Positions 1 through 6,503 of a stretch of 6,772 nucleotides of DNA are shown one piece after another (the stretch's first letter is position 1; each line of letters begins with the position of its first letter). Under the pieces are notes generated by a model. That model was given only the letters and a program-made list of their open reading frames with translations. It was not told the origin of the DNA and did not search any database. Both the position numbers and the translations under genes were made by a program. The DNA is from Bordetella sp. (GTDB lineage: Bacteria; Pseudomonadota; Gammaproteobacteria; Burkholderiales; Burkholderiaceae_B), in the NCBI GenBank assembly GCA_027450125.1, contig DAIDKG010000533.1, positions 1 to 6,772 on the forward strand, given 5' to 3'.

Positions 1-1963
1 GCTGCAGGCCTTCGCCGCCCAGGGTCGTGCGTCCGGATGTTGCGCCGAGCAGGAAGCCGCGCGGGCGCTGGTCGGCGGCCGCCCAGATCTGGTCGCCCAC
101 GCGCTGGAAGCCGAACATCGAGTAGTAGATGTAGAAGGGCAGCATGGCCAGGCCGTGCACGCTGTAGCTGGTCGCCGCGGCCGTCCAGCTGGCGATGGCG
201 CCGGCTTCGCTGATGCCTTCCTCCAGGATCTGCCCGTCCATGGCCTCGCGATAGCTGAGGATGGAGTCGATGTCCTCGGGCGAGTAGCGCTGGCCCACGC
301 TGGAGTAGATACCCGCCTGCTTGAACAGATTGGCCATGCCGAAGGTGCGGGCCTCGTCGGCGACGATGGGCACGATGCGCGGCCCGAGCGCCGGGTCCTT
401 GAGCAGGGCGCCCAGCATCCTGACGAAGGCCATGGTGGTGCTCATGGGCTTGCCGCCGGCCTGGACCGCGAATTGCGCGTAGGCATCGAGCGCCGGCTTC
501 TGCACCACCGCCGCCGCGGTCTCGCGCCGGGGCATGAAGCCGCCCAGCGCCGCGCGGCGCGCTTTCAGGTAGGCGATTTCCGGGCCGTTGTCATCGGGCT
601 TGATGAATTCCAGCGCGGTGGCCTGCGCATCGTTCAGCGGCAGATTGAAGCGATCGCGAAAGCCCAGCAGGTCCGAGGCTTCGAACTTCTTTTGCGAATG
701 CGTGGTCATGCGGCCCTGGCCGGCGCTGCCCATGCCGTAGCCCTTCTTGGTGTGGGCCAGGATGACGGTGGGCTGGCCGCGGTGGCTGGCCGCCGCCGCA
801 TAGGCGGCATAGATCTTGACCAGGTCGTGACCGCCGCGCTTGAGCCGGTCGATCTGCTCGTCGCCCATGTTCTGCACCAGCCGCGCGAGCTGTTCGTTCT
901 GGCCGAAGAAGCGTTCGCGGTTGAAGCGTCCGTCCTTGGCGGCGAAGGTCTGCATCTGCCCGTCGACCGTCGAGGCCAGCGCCTTGATGAGCGAGCCGTC
1001 CTCGTCCTGGGCGAAGAGGCTGTCCCAGTCCGAGCCCCAGACCAGCTTGATGACGTTCCAGCCCGCGCCGGCGAACAGCAGCTCCAGCTCGTCGATGATG
1101 CGCCCGTTGCCGCGCACCGGGCCGTCCAGTCGCTGCAGGTTGCAGTTGACCACCCAGATGAGGTTGTCGAGCTTTTCGCGCGCGGCCAGGGTCAGGGCGC
1201 TCATCGATTCGGGCTCGTCCATTTCGCCGTCGCCGAATACGCCCCAGACTTTGCGGCCGCCGCAATCGAGCAGCTTGCGATGCGTGAGGTAGCGCATGAA
1301 GCGCGCCTGGTAGATCGAACTGATCGGGCCTATGCCCATGGAGCCGGTGGGAAACTGCCAGAAATCCGGCATCAGATAAGGATGCGGATAGCTGGACAGG
1401 CCGCGCGCGCCGCGCGCCGCGGCCGTGATCTCCTGCCGGTAGTGCTGCAGATCGTGTTCGCTCAGGCGGCCTTCGAGGAAAGCGCGGGCATAGACGCCGG
1501 GCGAGCTGTGCGGCTGGAAGAAGACCAGGTCGCCGCCGTGGCGTGCGTCCCTGGCATGGAAGAAATGGTTGAAGCCGACTTCGAACAGGTCCGCGGCGCT
1601 GGCGTAGCTGGCGATGTGGCCGCCCAGCTCGCCATAGGCGGAATTGGCCCGCACCACCATCGTCAAGGCATTCCAGCGGATGATGGCGCCCAGCCTCTCC
1701 TCCATGTCCAGGTCGCCGGGAAAGGCCGGCTGCTCCTGCACCGGGATGGTGTTCACGTAGGGCGTTGAGGCGCGCGCCTTCCAGCCTACGTTGCGCTGCT
1801 GGGAGAGCTGCTGCAGGGTATCGAGTATCTGCCGGACCCGCCCGGGGCCGCCGCTGGCCAGCAGTCCGAGCAGGGCTTCGCGCCATTCGTCGGTTTCCTG
1901 CGGGTCGGGGTCGGCAGTGCCGGACGCGTTCATATTCGAAAGAAACTGCTCGGGCGCGTTCAT
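1..1963 (-). CDS. mdeB: Homodimeric 2-oxoacid dehydrogenase E1 (AceE family), probable 2-oxobutyrate dehydrogenase MdeB; C-terminus beyond window
   Basis: Thiamine-diphosphate E1 component that decarboxylates a 2-oxoacid and passes the acyl group to a lipoyl E2. The translation is open from 1963 to the left edge (654 codons; E. coli AceE has 887), so about the last quarter is missing. Visible family marks are the ThDP/Mg motif GDGEMDEPES (residues 244-253) followed by NCNLQRLDGP (273-282), GGHIASY with H116, GFNHFF with H133, and KGYGMG then TTHSQKK with H422 in the active-site loop. The family call is firm. Substrate is inferred: the gene lies downstream of methionine gamma-lyase on the same strand, as mdeB does in Pseudomonas putida, so 2-oxobutyrate is favoured over pyruvate. 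The start giving MNAPEQF has no good Shine-Dalgarno. An in-frame ATG 22 codons upstream (2029), just after a stop, is the alternative. A plain housekeeping aceE is less likely because no E2/E3 gene precedes it and the neighbours are catabolic. Confidence 0.9.
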   Translation of the reverse strand, partial: MNAPEQFLSNMNASGTADPDPQETDEWREALLGLLASGGPGRVRQILDTLQQLSQQRNVGWKARASTPYVNTIPVQEQPAFPGDLDMEERLGAIIRWNALTMVVRANSAYGELGGHIASYASAADLFEVGFNHFFHARDARHGGDLVFFQPHSSPGVYARAFLEGRLSEHDLQHYRQEITAAARGARGLSSYPHPYLMPDFWQFPTGSMGIGPISSIYQARFMRYLTHRKLLDCGGRKVWGVFGDGEMDEPESMSALTLAAREKLDNLIWVVNCNLQRLDGPVRGNGRIIDELELLFAGAGWNVIKLVWGSDWDSLFAQDEDGSLIKALASTVDGQMQTFAAKDGRFNRERFFGQNEQLARLVQNMGDEQIDRLKRGGHDLVKIYAAYAAAASHRGQPTVILAHTKKGYGMGSAGQGRMTTHSQKKFEASDLLGFRDRFNLPLNDAQATALEFIKPDDNGPEIAYLKARRAALGGFMPRRETAAAVVQKPALDAYAQFAVQAGGKPMSTTMAFVRMLGALLKDPALGPRIVPIVADEARTFGMANLFKQAGIYSSVGQRYSPEDIDSILSYREAMDGQILEEGISEAGAIASWTAAATSYSVHGLAMLPFYIYYSMFGFQRVGDQIWAAADQRPRGFLLGATSGRTTLGGEGLQ

Positions 1964-2169
1964 GAGGGAAGGACCTGGTTCTGCGTATGGGTTCTGAGAG
2001 ACTTCGAAAGCGCGGCACCGGCAGTCCATGGGCTATCCGGGCAACCGCGCAGAGGAAGCGGGCGGTTTTCGGTTTTTAGTCGAATTTCACATTGAGCGGG
2101 CGTTTCGCGCAATGCAGCCATTTTCTCCCAACCCGGCCCCTGCGCCCGATTTTTCCGGCCGGCGACGAT
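1964..2169. other. mdeA-mdeB intergenic stretch
   Basis: A 206-base gap between two genes on the same strand, long for a tight operon. It contains an alternative mdeB start at 2029, a CCGGCCGG palindrome near 2155-2162 just after the mdeA stop, and a 6-bp inverted repeat (AACCGC 2043-2048 / GCGGTT 2062-2067). I see no convincing gene, no U-tract terminator and no clear sigma70 promoter. Whether mdeB is co-transcribed with mdeA or has its own promoter cannot be decided from the sequence. Confidence 0.5.
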
Positions 2170-3366
2170 TTACCGGGAGCTCTTTTCCAGCGCCTGGCTG
2201 ATGTCCTGGATGAGATCGGCGCAATCTTCCAGCCCCACCGAGAGACGCACCAGGCCGTCCGAGATGCCGTGCGCGGCCCGCTCCTGCGGCGTGTAGGTGG
2301 AGTGCGTCATGGTGGCCGGATGCTGGGCGAGGGACTCGCAATCGCCCAGGCTCACGGCCCGCGCGAACAGGGCGAGGGCATTCATGAAGCGCCTGCCGGC
2401 TTCCACGCCTTGCGCGAGCTCGAAGGCGATCATGCCGCCATAGCGGCGCATTTGCCGCGTCGCAAGCTCATGCTGGGCAAACGAAGGCAAGCCGGGAAAG
2501 TACACCTTGGACACGGCTGGGTGCTCTTCGAGCATTGCTGCGAGCGCAGCGGCGCTGTCGCAATGCCGTTCCATGCGGATCGCCAGGGTCTTGAGTCCGC
2601 GCAGCAGCAGGAAAGCGTCCTGCGGCGACATGACGGCGCCGGTCATGTCCTTCAGACCCTTCAGGCGTATCTGGTCGATGATCTCCTGGCTGGAGACGGC
2701 GATGCCGGCGGTGATGTCGCCGTGGCCGCTCAGGTATTTCGTCGCCGAATGCACCACGACATCGGCGCCCAGTTCCAGCGGGCGTTGCAGATAGGGCGTG
2801 CAGTACGTGTTGTCGACGACCACCTTGGCGCCGACGCGCCGGGCCAACTGGGCGACAGCGGCGATATCGACCAGGCCCATGGACGGATTGGCGGGCGATT
2901 CGAAATAGGCGATTTTGGTCCGGGGCGTGAGCGCGGCGGCCACGGCGTCCAGGTCCGACATGTCGACGTATCGCACGTGCACGCCGAACTGGCCGATGCC
3001 GTGCTCCAGGAAGGCGAAGGTGCAGCCGTACAGCGTCTTGTCCGCCAGGATTTCGTCGCCGGGCCGCACCAGCGGCCAGATGGTCGACGTAATGGCCCCC
3101 ATGCCCGAGGAGAAGGCGACCGCCGCTTCGCCGCCTTCCAGCGATGCCATGCGCGCTTCCAGCAGCTGCAGCGTCGGATTGGAGATGCGGGTGTAGAAAT
3201 GCCCCTTTTCTTCGCCCGTAAAGCATCGGGCTCCGTACTCCACCGTGGGAAAGGCAAAGGTCGCGGACAGGTAGATGGGTGGGATCAGGGCTCCCTGGTT
3301 GTCCAGGGGATCGTAGCCGTGATGGATCGCTCGCGTGGCGAAGCCCGCGGTTTTCAGGTCGGACAT
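2170..3366 (-). CDS. mdeA: L-methionine gamma-lyase (PLP-dependent)
   Basis: Cytosolic PLP enzyme of the Cys/Met-metabolism family that converts L-methionine to methanethiol, ammonia and 2-oxobutyrate. From the chosen start the product is 398 residues, the length I recall for Pseudomonas putida MGL, and it aligns with that enzyme almost without gaps at a one-residue offset. PLP-lysine is K210 (SATKYLSGHG). Y58 and R60 (YTRISNPT) bind phosphate from the partner subunit, Y113 and C115 lie in TLYGCTF, D185 is in DNTYCTPY, K239-D240 in LKDMTG, and R374 in GLVRLSVG binds carboxylate. C115 with K239-D240 separates true methionine gamma-lyases from cystathionine lyases/synthases. The start at 3366 is preceded by GGAG six bases upstream. 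A longer reading from 3450 would run through the putative operator and adds an unrelated N-terminus. It is divergent from mdeR and followed by mdeB. Confidence 0.95.
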   Translation of the reverse strand: MSDLKTAGFATRAIHHGYDPLDNQGALIPPIYLSATFAFPTVEYGARCFTGEEKGHFYTRISNPTLQLLEARMASLEGGEAAVAFSSGMGAITSTIWPLVRPGDEILADKTLYGCTFAFLEHGIGQFGVHVRYVDMSDLDAVAAALTPRTKIAYFESPANPSMGLVDIAAVAQLARRVGAKVVVDNTYCTPYLQRPLELGADVVVHSATKYLSGHGDITAGIAVSSQEIIDQIRLKGLKDMTGAVMSPQDAFLLLRGLKTLAIRMERHCDSAAALAAMLEEHPAVSKVYFPGLPSFAQHELATRQMRRYGGMIAFELAQGVEAGRRFMNALALFARAVSLGDCESLAQHPATMTHSTYTPQERAAHGISDGLVRLSVGLEDCADLIQDISQALEKSSR

Positions 3367-3372
3367 GCTTGT

Positions 3373-3376
3373 CTCC
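3373..3376 (-). promoter_or_regulatory. Shine-Dalgarno of mdeA
   Basis: GGAG on the minus strand, six bases before the ATG at 3366. It fixes the mdeA start over the longer in-frame ATG at 3450. Confidence 0.75.
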
Positions 3377-3389
3377 AGGGTTTTTATGG

Positions 3390-3432
3390 CTATGGAATTG
3401 TCTTTCTCTTTATGAGAAAATTTATTCCATAG
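3390..3432. promoter_or_regulatory. Nested dyad, candidate MdeR operator
   Basis: A perfect 9-bp inverted repeat, CTATGGAAT (3390-3398) and ATTCCATAG (3424-3432), encloses a perfect 6-bp one, TTTCTC (3403-3408) and GAGAAA (3414-3419). Both share the same centre, base 3411. The centre is 45 bases from the mdeA start and 85 from the mdeR start, apt for control of mdeA by the dimeric or octameric Lrp-type protein encoded next door. Binding is inferred. Confidence 0.6.
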
Positions 3433-3495
3433 TTTGCTGTAACAAGCCATGTTTAAGCATTATTCAAACAAAAAACGTCGTTTTGGTAGATTTTT

Positions 3496-3993
3496 ATGCC
3501 TATGAGCCCTCGTCTTGCTCTGGATCGGACCGACTGCGCGCTGCTGCAGGCGCTTCAAGGCAACGCCCGGCTGACGGTCGCCGAACTGGCCGACCGGGTG
3601 TCCCTCACGCCGTCGCCGTGCTGGCGCAGGATCAAGCGACTGGAAGATTCGGGGCTGGTGCGGGCCTATCGGGCCATCCTTTCATCCGAAGGGCTGGGCT
3701 ATGGGGTGACGGCATTCGTCAACATCATGATGGGCAGCCACGACAAGGACACGTCCACGCGCTTCGAGCAGCGCCTGACTGAAATTCCCGAAATCATTTC
3801 CTGCCATCACGTCTCGGGCAAGTACGACTTCCTGCTGGAAGTGGTGGCGGTCGATCTGCAGGCTTTCGGCGAATTCACGCGCGATGTATTGCAGGCGTTG
3901 CCGGGCGTGAAAGAGATTTACTCCAGCTTTTCGATGAAGGTGCTCAAGGACGACCGGGTGCTGCCGGTGGCCGCAAGCGCGAATATCGATTGA
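3496..3993 (+). CDS. mdeR: Lrp/AsnC-family regulator of methionine gamma-lyase, MdeR-like
   Basis: 165-residue DNA-binding regulator of usual Lrp/AsnC size. An N-terminal winged helix-turn-helix spans about residues 10-60 (RLTVAELADRVSLTPSPCWR, then IKRLEDSGLVRAYRAIL). A C-terminal RAM/effector-binding domain spans about 70-148 and holds the family signature VSGKYDFLLEV (106-116). Position decides the assignment: it is divergent from mdeA as mdeR is in Pseudomonas putida, so it probably activates mdeAB in response to methionine or a related amino acid and controls itself. Translation can begin at either of two ATGs two codons apart (3496, 3502); the first sits six bases after a weak GGTAG. 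A global Lrp is less likely given the linkage. Family call is firm, target inferred. Confidence 0.9.
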   Translation: MPMSPRLALDRTDCALLQALQGNARLTVAELADRVSLTPSPCWRRIKRLEDSGLVRAYRAILSSEGLGYGVTAFVNIMMGSHDKDTSTRFEQRLTEIPEIISCHHVSGKYDFLLEVVAVDLQAFGEFTRDVLQALPGVKEIYSSFSMKVLKDDRVLPVAASANID

Positions 3994-4010
3994 GGCGGTT
4001 CCGGGGCCGC

Positions 4011-4052
4011 GGTCGGCCTTCGTGCCGGCCTCATCCCGCAACGAGTGCGGGA
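4011..4052. terminator. Tandem hairpins between convergent mdeR and ubiC
   Basis: Two stems lie between the mdeR stop and the ubiC stop. GGTCGGC/GCCGGCC (4011-4017/4024-4030) has one G-U pair and a CTTCGT loop. TCCCGCA/TGCGGGA (4034-4040/4046-4052) is perfect with a 5-base loop. Neither is followed by a T-tract on either strand, so they fit a weak or factor-assisted bidirectional terminator or 3'-end stabiliser rather than a classic intrinsic terminator. Confidence 0.45.
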
Positions 4053-4063
4053 CGCAGGTCGAT

Positions 4064-4627
4064 TCAGGCCGTGATGTCGCGCCAGAAGCCCGGCACGAAA
4101 CATTCGGCCACCAGCAGCGGCAGGCCGTGGCGCCAGAACACCGAGCGGCGCGCCCACAGCGGCGCGTGTGCGCAATCGGCATCCACGCCCGACACCGTGC
4201 GGTAGAGCGCCAGGGGGGGCGCCAGCAGGGCGCAGGCGAAGGGCGAGCGCCGTATGGTCCGGTCGTGGTAGAGCATGTCGGCCAGCGGCCGCGTGCGCAG
4301 GCGCCGCATGTTCTGCCAGACCCCGTGAGAGGCGGGCAGGGGGGTGAGACTGCGCGCCACCACGGCGTCGCGGCCGTCGACCGCCATGGCGATCTCGCGC
4401 ACCCAGACCGGCGTGCCCGGCGCGAGCCGCATGCCATGGGCCTCGTCGGCCGGCGCGCCCGAGGCGTATTCGGCCAGCACCCGCAGATCCATCCTGCCTA
4501 GAGCGCGCAGGCCGGCAGTCAGCGCGCCGGGGCGCAGCAGCCAGGTCTTGTGCGCGACCGGCAGGGACGGGGGGAGTGCGCGGCGCCAGCCCAGGGCGCT
4601 GACGGGAGGCGGGTAGCAGTACGTCAT
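4064..4627 (-). CDS. ubiC: Chorismate pyruvate-lyase (UbiC)
   Basis: Cytosolic lyase that removes pyruvate from chorismate to give 4-hydroxybenzoate, the first committed step of ubiquinone synthesis. The 187-residue product has the UbiC pattern: VWVREIAM with R77 (E. coli R76), the ARSLTPLP strand, a TRPLADMLY segment, LWARRS (157-162), and [12 protein letters not shown] with E175, matching the catalytic E155 of the E. coli enzyme. It is longer than E. coli UbiC (165), with an extended N-terminus and about 16 extra residues (roughly 131-156) before the LWARRS motif. It stands alone, convergent with mdeR and divergent from the pseudouridine synthase; no ubiA follows in the window. There is no Shine-Dalgarno, but CATAAT lies just upstream of the ATG, suggesting a leaderless message. 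Confidence 0.88.
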   Translation of the reverse strand: MTYCYPPPVSALGWRRALPPSLPVAHKTWLLRPGALTAGLRALGRMDLRVLAEYASGAPADEAHGMRLAPGTPVWVREIAMAVDGRDAVVARSLTPLPASHGVWQNMRRLRTRPLADMLYHDRTIRRSPFACALLAPPLALYRTVSGVDADCAHAPLWARRSVFWRHGLPLLVAECFVPGFWRDITA

Positions 4628-4635
4628 GGCTGCGT

Positions 4636-4641
4636 ATTATG
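4636..4641 (-). promoter_or_regulatory. Candidate -10 of ubiC
   Basis: CATAAT on the minus strand (five of six matches to TATAAT) ends eight bases before the ubiC ATG at 4627, so transcription would begin at or next to the start codon. No recognisable -35 is seen; a GC-rich GCCGGC-cc-GCCGGC repeat (4664-4677) occupies part of the shared upstream region. Confidence 0.4.
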
Positions 4642-4694
4642 GCCCAGGCCGAGCCAGCGGATAGCCGGCCCGCCGGCCGCTGCCGCCGTCGCCG

Positions 4695-4700
4695 TAAAAT
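4695..4700 (+). promoter_or_regulatory. Candidate -10 of the pseudouridine synthase gene
   Basis: TAAAAT (five of six matches to TATAAT) ends seven bases before the ATG at 4708. Initiation at the normal distance would give a transcript beginning at or within a base of that ATG. No Shine-Dalgarno lies in front of it. Confidence 0.4.
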
Positions 4701-4707
4701 GCCGCCC

Positions 4708-5439
4708 ATGGAAAAAGTGCGCATCTCCAAGCTGATGTCCGAGCGCGGCCTGTGCTCGCGCCGCGAAGCCGACGCCTATATCGAGCGCGGCTGGGTCAGG
4801 GTCGACGGCGTGGTGGTCGCCGAATTGGGGGCCAAGGCCTATCCGGACCAGGAAATCACCCTGGAACGCGCTGCGCAGGCGCGCCAGACTGCGCGCGTCA
4901 CCATCCTGATCAACAAGCCCGTGGGCTATGTCTCGGGCCAGGCAGAGAAGGGCTACACCCCGGCCGTGGCGCTCGTCGAGGCTGGCTCGCGCTATGCCGG
5001 CGACCGCGTCGCGCGCCGCTTCGAACGGTCGCACCTGCAGGGCCTGGCCGTGGCCGGCAGGCTGGACATCGACTCGCAGGGCCTGTTGGTGCTGACCCAG
5101 GATGGGCGCATCGCGCGCCATCTCATCGGCAAGGATTCCGACGTCGACAAAGAGTACCTGGTGCGCGTGCAGGGCCGCTTGAGCGAAGGCGGCCTGGCCC
5201 TGCTCAACCACGGCCTGTCCCTGGACGGCAAGGCCTTGCGGCCTGCGCAGGTGCAATGGCAAAACGCCGACCAGTTGCGCTTCGTGCTGCGCGAGGGCAA
5301 GAAGCGGCAGATCCGCCGCATGTGCGAGCTGGTGGGGCTGAAGGTGGTGGGCTTGAAGCGCGTGCGCATCGGCCGCGTCTCGCTGGGCGACCTGCCGCCG
5401 GGACAGTGGCGCTACCTGCGCGAGGACGAGCGGTTCTGA
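4708..5439 (+). CDS. 23S rRNA pseudouridine synthase, RluF/RluB-type (RsuA family)
   Basis: Isomerises a specific uridine of ribosomal RNA to pseudouridine. The 243-residue product has an N-terminal S4 RNA-binding domain (about 4-45; [18 protein letters not shown]), then the RsuA/RluB/E/F catalytic domain: INKPVGYVS (68-76), [17 protein letters not shown] with catalytic D120, KEYLVRV (148-154), and [15 protein letters not shown] (196-210). These resemble E. coli RluF (which modifies U2604) most, but RluF, RluB and RsuA are hard to separate by eye, so I give no symbol. The long basic C-terminal tail of E. coli RluF is absent. The start at 4708 was chosen because the S4 domain begins at once. 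ATGs at 4699 and 4639 are in frame, but the latter adds a low-complexity arginine-rich leader across the ubiC promoter. Confidence 0.88.
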   Translation: MEKVRISKLMSERGLCSRREADAYIERGWVRVDGVVVAELGAKAYPDQEITLERAAQARQTARVTILINKPVGYVSGQAEKGYTPAVALVEAGSRYAGDRVARRFERSHLQGLAVAGRLDIDSQGLLVLTQDGRIARHLIGKDSDVDKEYLVRVQGRLSEGGLALLNHGLSLDGKALRPAQVQWQNADQLRFVLREGKKRQIRRMCELVGLKVVGLKRVRIGRVSLGDLPPGQWRYLREDERF

Positions 5440-5448
5440 GCGTCGGCC

Positions 5449-6393
5449 CTAGCCGTCCCGGGCCAGGTCCTCGACGGTTTCGAAGACGCCGGGGACCGTC
5501 GCTCCGCTGTTCAGGCGCTGCATCAGGAATTCGATGAAGATCCGGGTCTTGGCCGGCAGCAGCCGGCTTTCGGTCACGGCATAGACCGGATAGGGGCCGG
5601 CATGCCATTCGGGCAGCACGCGCTGCAGGCGGCGTGCGGCCAGGTCGGCCTGCAGGCTGCTGACGCGCGCCATGATGCCTATCCCGGCGCCTTGCACGGT
5701 CAGGCTGTGCATCATGGTCATGTTGTTGATCGAGAACCGGCTGCGGGGCGCGAATTCCACCAGGGCTTCGCCATTGCTCAGCGGCCAGCGCGGGATGCGG
5801 CTGTTTTCGGCGCGGTACGTCAGGCACTGGTGGTGGGTCAGATCGCCGGGGTGCAGCGGCTCGCCGTAGCGGGCCAGATAGCCGGGCGATGCGTACAGAT
5901 AACCGTAGAGCACGCCAAGTTGCCTGGCGATGCGGGTCGAGTCGGGGCGTTCGCCGATCTCGATGGCAATGTCGCAACTCTGGAACACGCGGCTGGCATG
6001 TTCGGGGCTGGCCTGGTCCAGGTGGAACGATACCTCGGTATAGCGGTCGGCGAAGTCGGTAAAGACTTCCGTTAGCAGCCCGGTGCCGAAATCGGACGGC
6101 ATGTTCACGCGCAGCAGGCCGGAAGGTGTTTCAGCCAGATTCTGCAATTCTTCGTGGGCCACCTGCGCGGCCGCGATGATGCGCCTGCAGCGTTCGAAGT
6201 AGAGCCGGCCTGCATCGGTCAGCTCGACCTTGCGGGTGGTCCGGCTGAGCAGCCGCACGCCGACGGCCCGCTCGAGGTCGGCGACCTGGCGCGACAGCGT
6301 GGACTTGGGTATGCCCAGCATTTCGGCGGCCCGGCTGTAGTTGCGGGTCTTGGCGACTTCGACGAACAGATGGATGCCTTGCAGTGGATGCAT
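5449..6393 (-). CDS. LysR-type transcriptional regulator, divergent from an RND efflux gene
   Basis: 314 residues, normal LysR length. An N-terminal winged helix-turn-helix (about 5-62: NYSRAAEMLGIPKSTLSRQV, then DLERAVGVRLLSRTTRKVELTDAG) is joined by a linker helix to a periplasmic-binding-like effector domain (about 90-300), with the typical SGLLRVNMP opening and CDIAIEIGE, ASPGYLARYG and GAGIGIMA segments of the CrgA/DmlR-like branch. LysR proteins usually control the divergent gene and themselves, so the efflux adaptor gene starting at 6561 is the likely target; the inducer cannot be read from sequence. A 13-bp repeat overlaps the start codon, a placement suited to autorepression. No clear Shine-Dalgarno is present. 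The 3' end lies nine bases from the convergent pseudouridine synthase gene. Confidence 0.9.
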   Translation of the reverse strand: MHPLQGIHLFVEVAKTRNYSRAAEMLGIPKSTLSRQVADLERAVGVRLLSRTTRKVELTDAGRLYFERCRRIIAAAQVAHEELQNLAETPSGLLRVNMPSDFGTGLLTEVFTDFADRYTEVSFHLDQASPEHASRVFQSCDIAIEIGERPDSTRIARQLGVLYGYLYASPGYLARYGEPLHPGDLTHHQCLTYRAENSRIPRWPLSNGEALVEFAPRSRFSINNMTMMHSLTVQGAGIGIMARVSSLQADLAARRLQRVLPEWHAGPYPVYAVTESRLLPAKTRIFIEFLMQRLNSGATVPGVFETVEDLARDG

Positions 6394-6401
6394 TGCAATA
6401 T
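6389..6401. repeat. 13-bp direct repeat, copy 1 (over lysR start codon)
   Basis: TGCATTGCAATAT, identical to 6501-6513. Its core ATTGCAAT is self-complementary and it covers the ATG of the LysR gene. Confidence 0.7.
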
Positions 6402-6485
6402 CGGACTGGCAGATGAAAGCGTTGATTGTTCCACATACGGAATAATGTTTTCGCTTTTATCCCTATTCTTCTGTATTGAGATGTC

Positions 6486-6503
6486 GCAAAATACGCGTTT
6501 TGC
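6486..6503. promoter_or_regulatory. GCAAAA-N6-TTTTGC palindrome, candidate operator
   Basis: A perfect 6+6 inverted repeat with a six-base spacer, 58 bases before the efflux adaptor start. Size and symmetry suit a dimeric helix-turn-helix regulator, most simply the divergent LysR protein. A T-N11-A pattern typical of LysR boxes can be drawn from 6492 to 6504. Binding is inferred. Confidence 0.45.

Larger units (their letters stand above)
3367..3495. promoter_or_regulatory. Divergent mdeA/mdeR control region
   Basis: 129 bases, about 70% A+T over 3381-3500 in an otherwise GC-rich window, between two divergent genes. It must hold both promoters. A weak mdeR candidate is TTGCTG (3434-3439) with CATTAT (3458-3463), 18 bases apart; I found no clean pair for mdeA. 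It also carries the nested dyad at 3390-3432, an AAAACG-t-CGTTTT palindrome (3472-3484) and a near-repeat of a 14-mer. Lrp-type regulators commonly bind such AT-rich dyads, control the divergent gene and autoregulate; that role here is inference. Confidence 0.65.

Noticed and set aside
155..1768. 537-codon open frame on the + strand
   Set aside because: Antisense shadow of mdeB. Composition is Arg/Ala/Gly/His-rich with no recognisable domain, while the minus strand gives an unmistakable E1 protein.
591..2018. 475-codon minus-strand frame overlapping mdeB
   Set aside because: Out of frame with the E1 reading; very Arg/Pro/Ala-rich and without family motifs.
2092..3432. 446-codon + strand frame opposite mdeA
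   Set aside because: Antisense shadow of methionine gamma-lyase, common in GC-rich DNA; no domain recognised.
3364..3450. Longer mdeA start at 3450
   Set aside because: It would add 28 unrelated residues encoded by the AT-rich operator region. The 3366 start has a good GGAG and gives the family length of 398.
4034..4045. TCCCGCAACGAG, identical to a conserved 16S rRNA segment
   Set aside because: The match stops at 12 bases and no further rRNA sequence flanks it. It is better explained as the left arm and loop of a hairpin.
4639..4707. N-terminal extension of the pseudouridine synthase
   Set aside because: The extra residues are arginine-rich and unlike the family, and they overlap both candidate -10 elements. 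The S4 domain begins right after the 4708 ATG.
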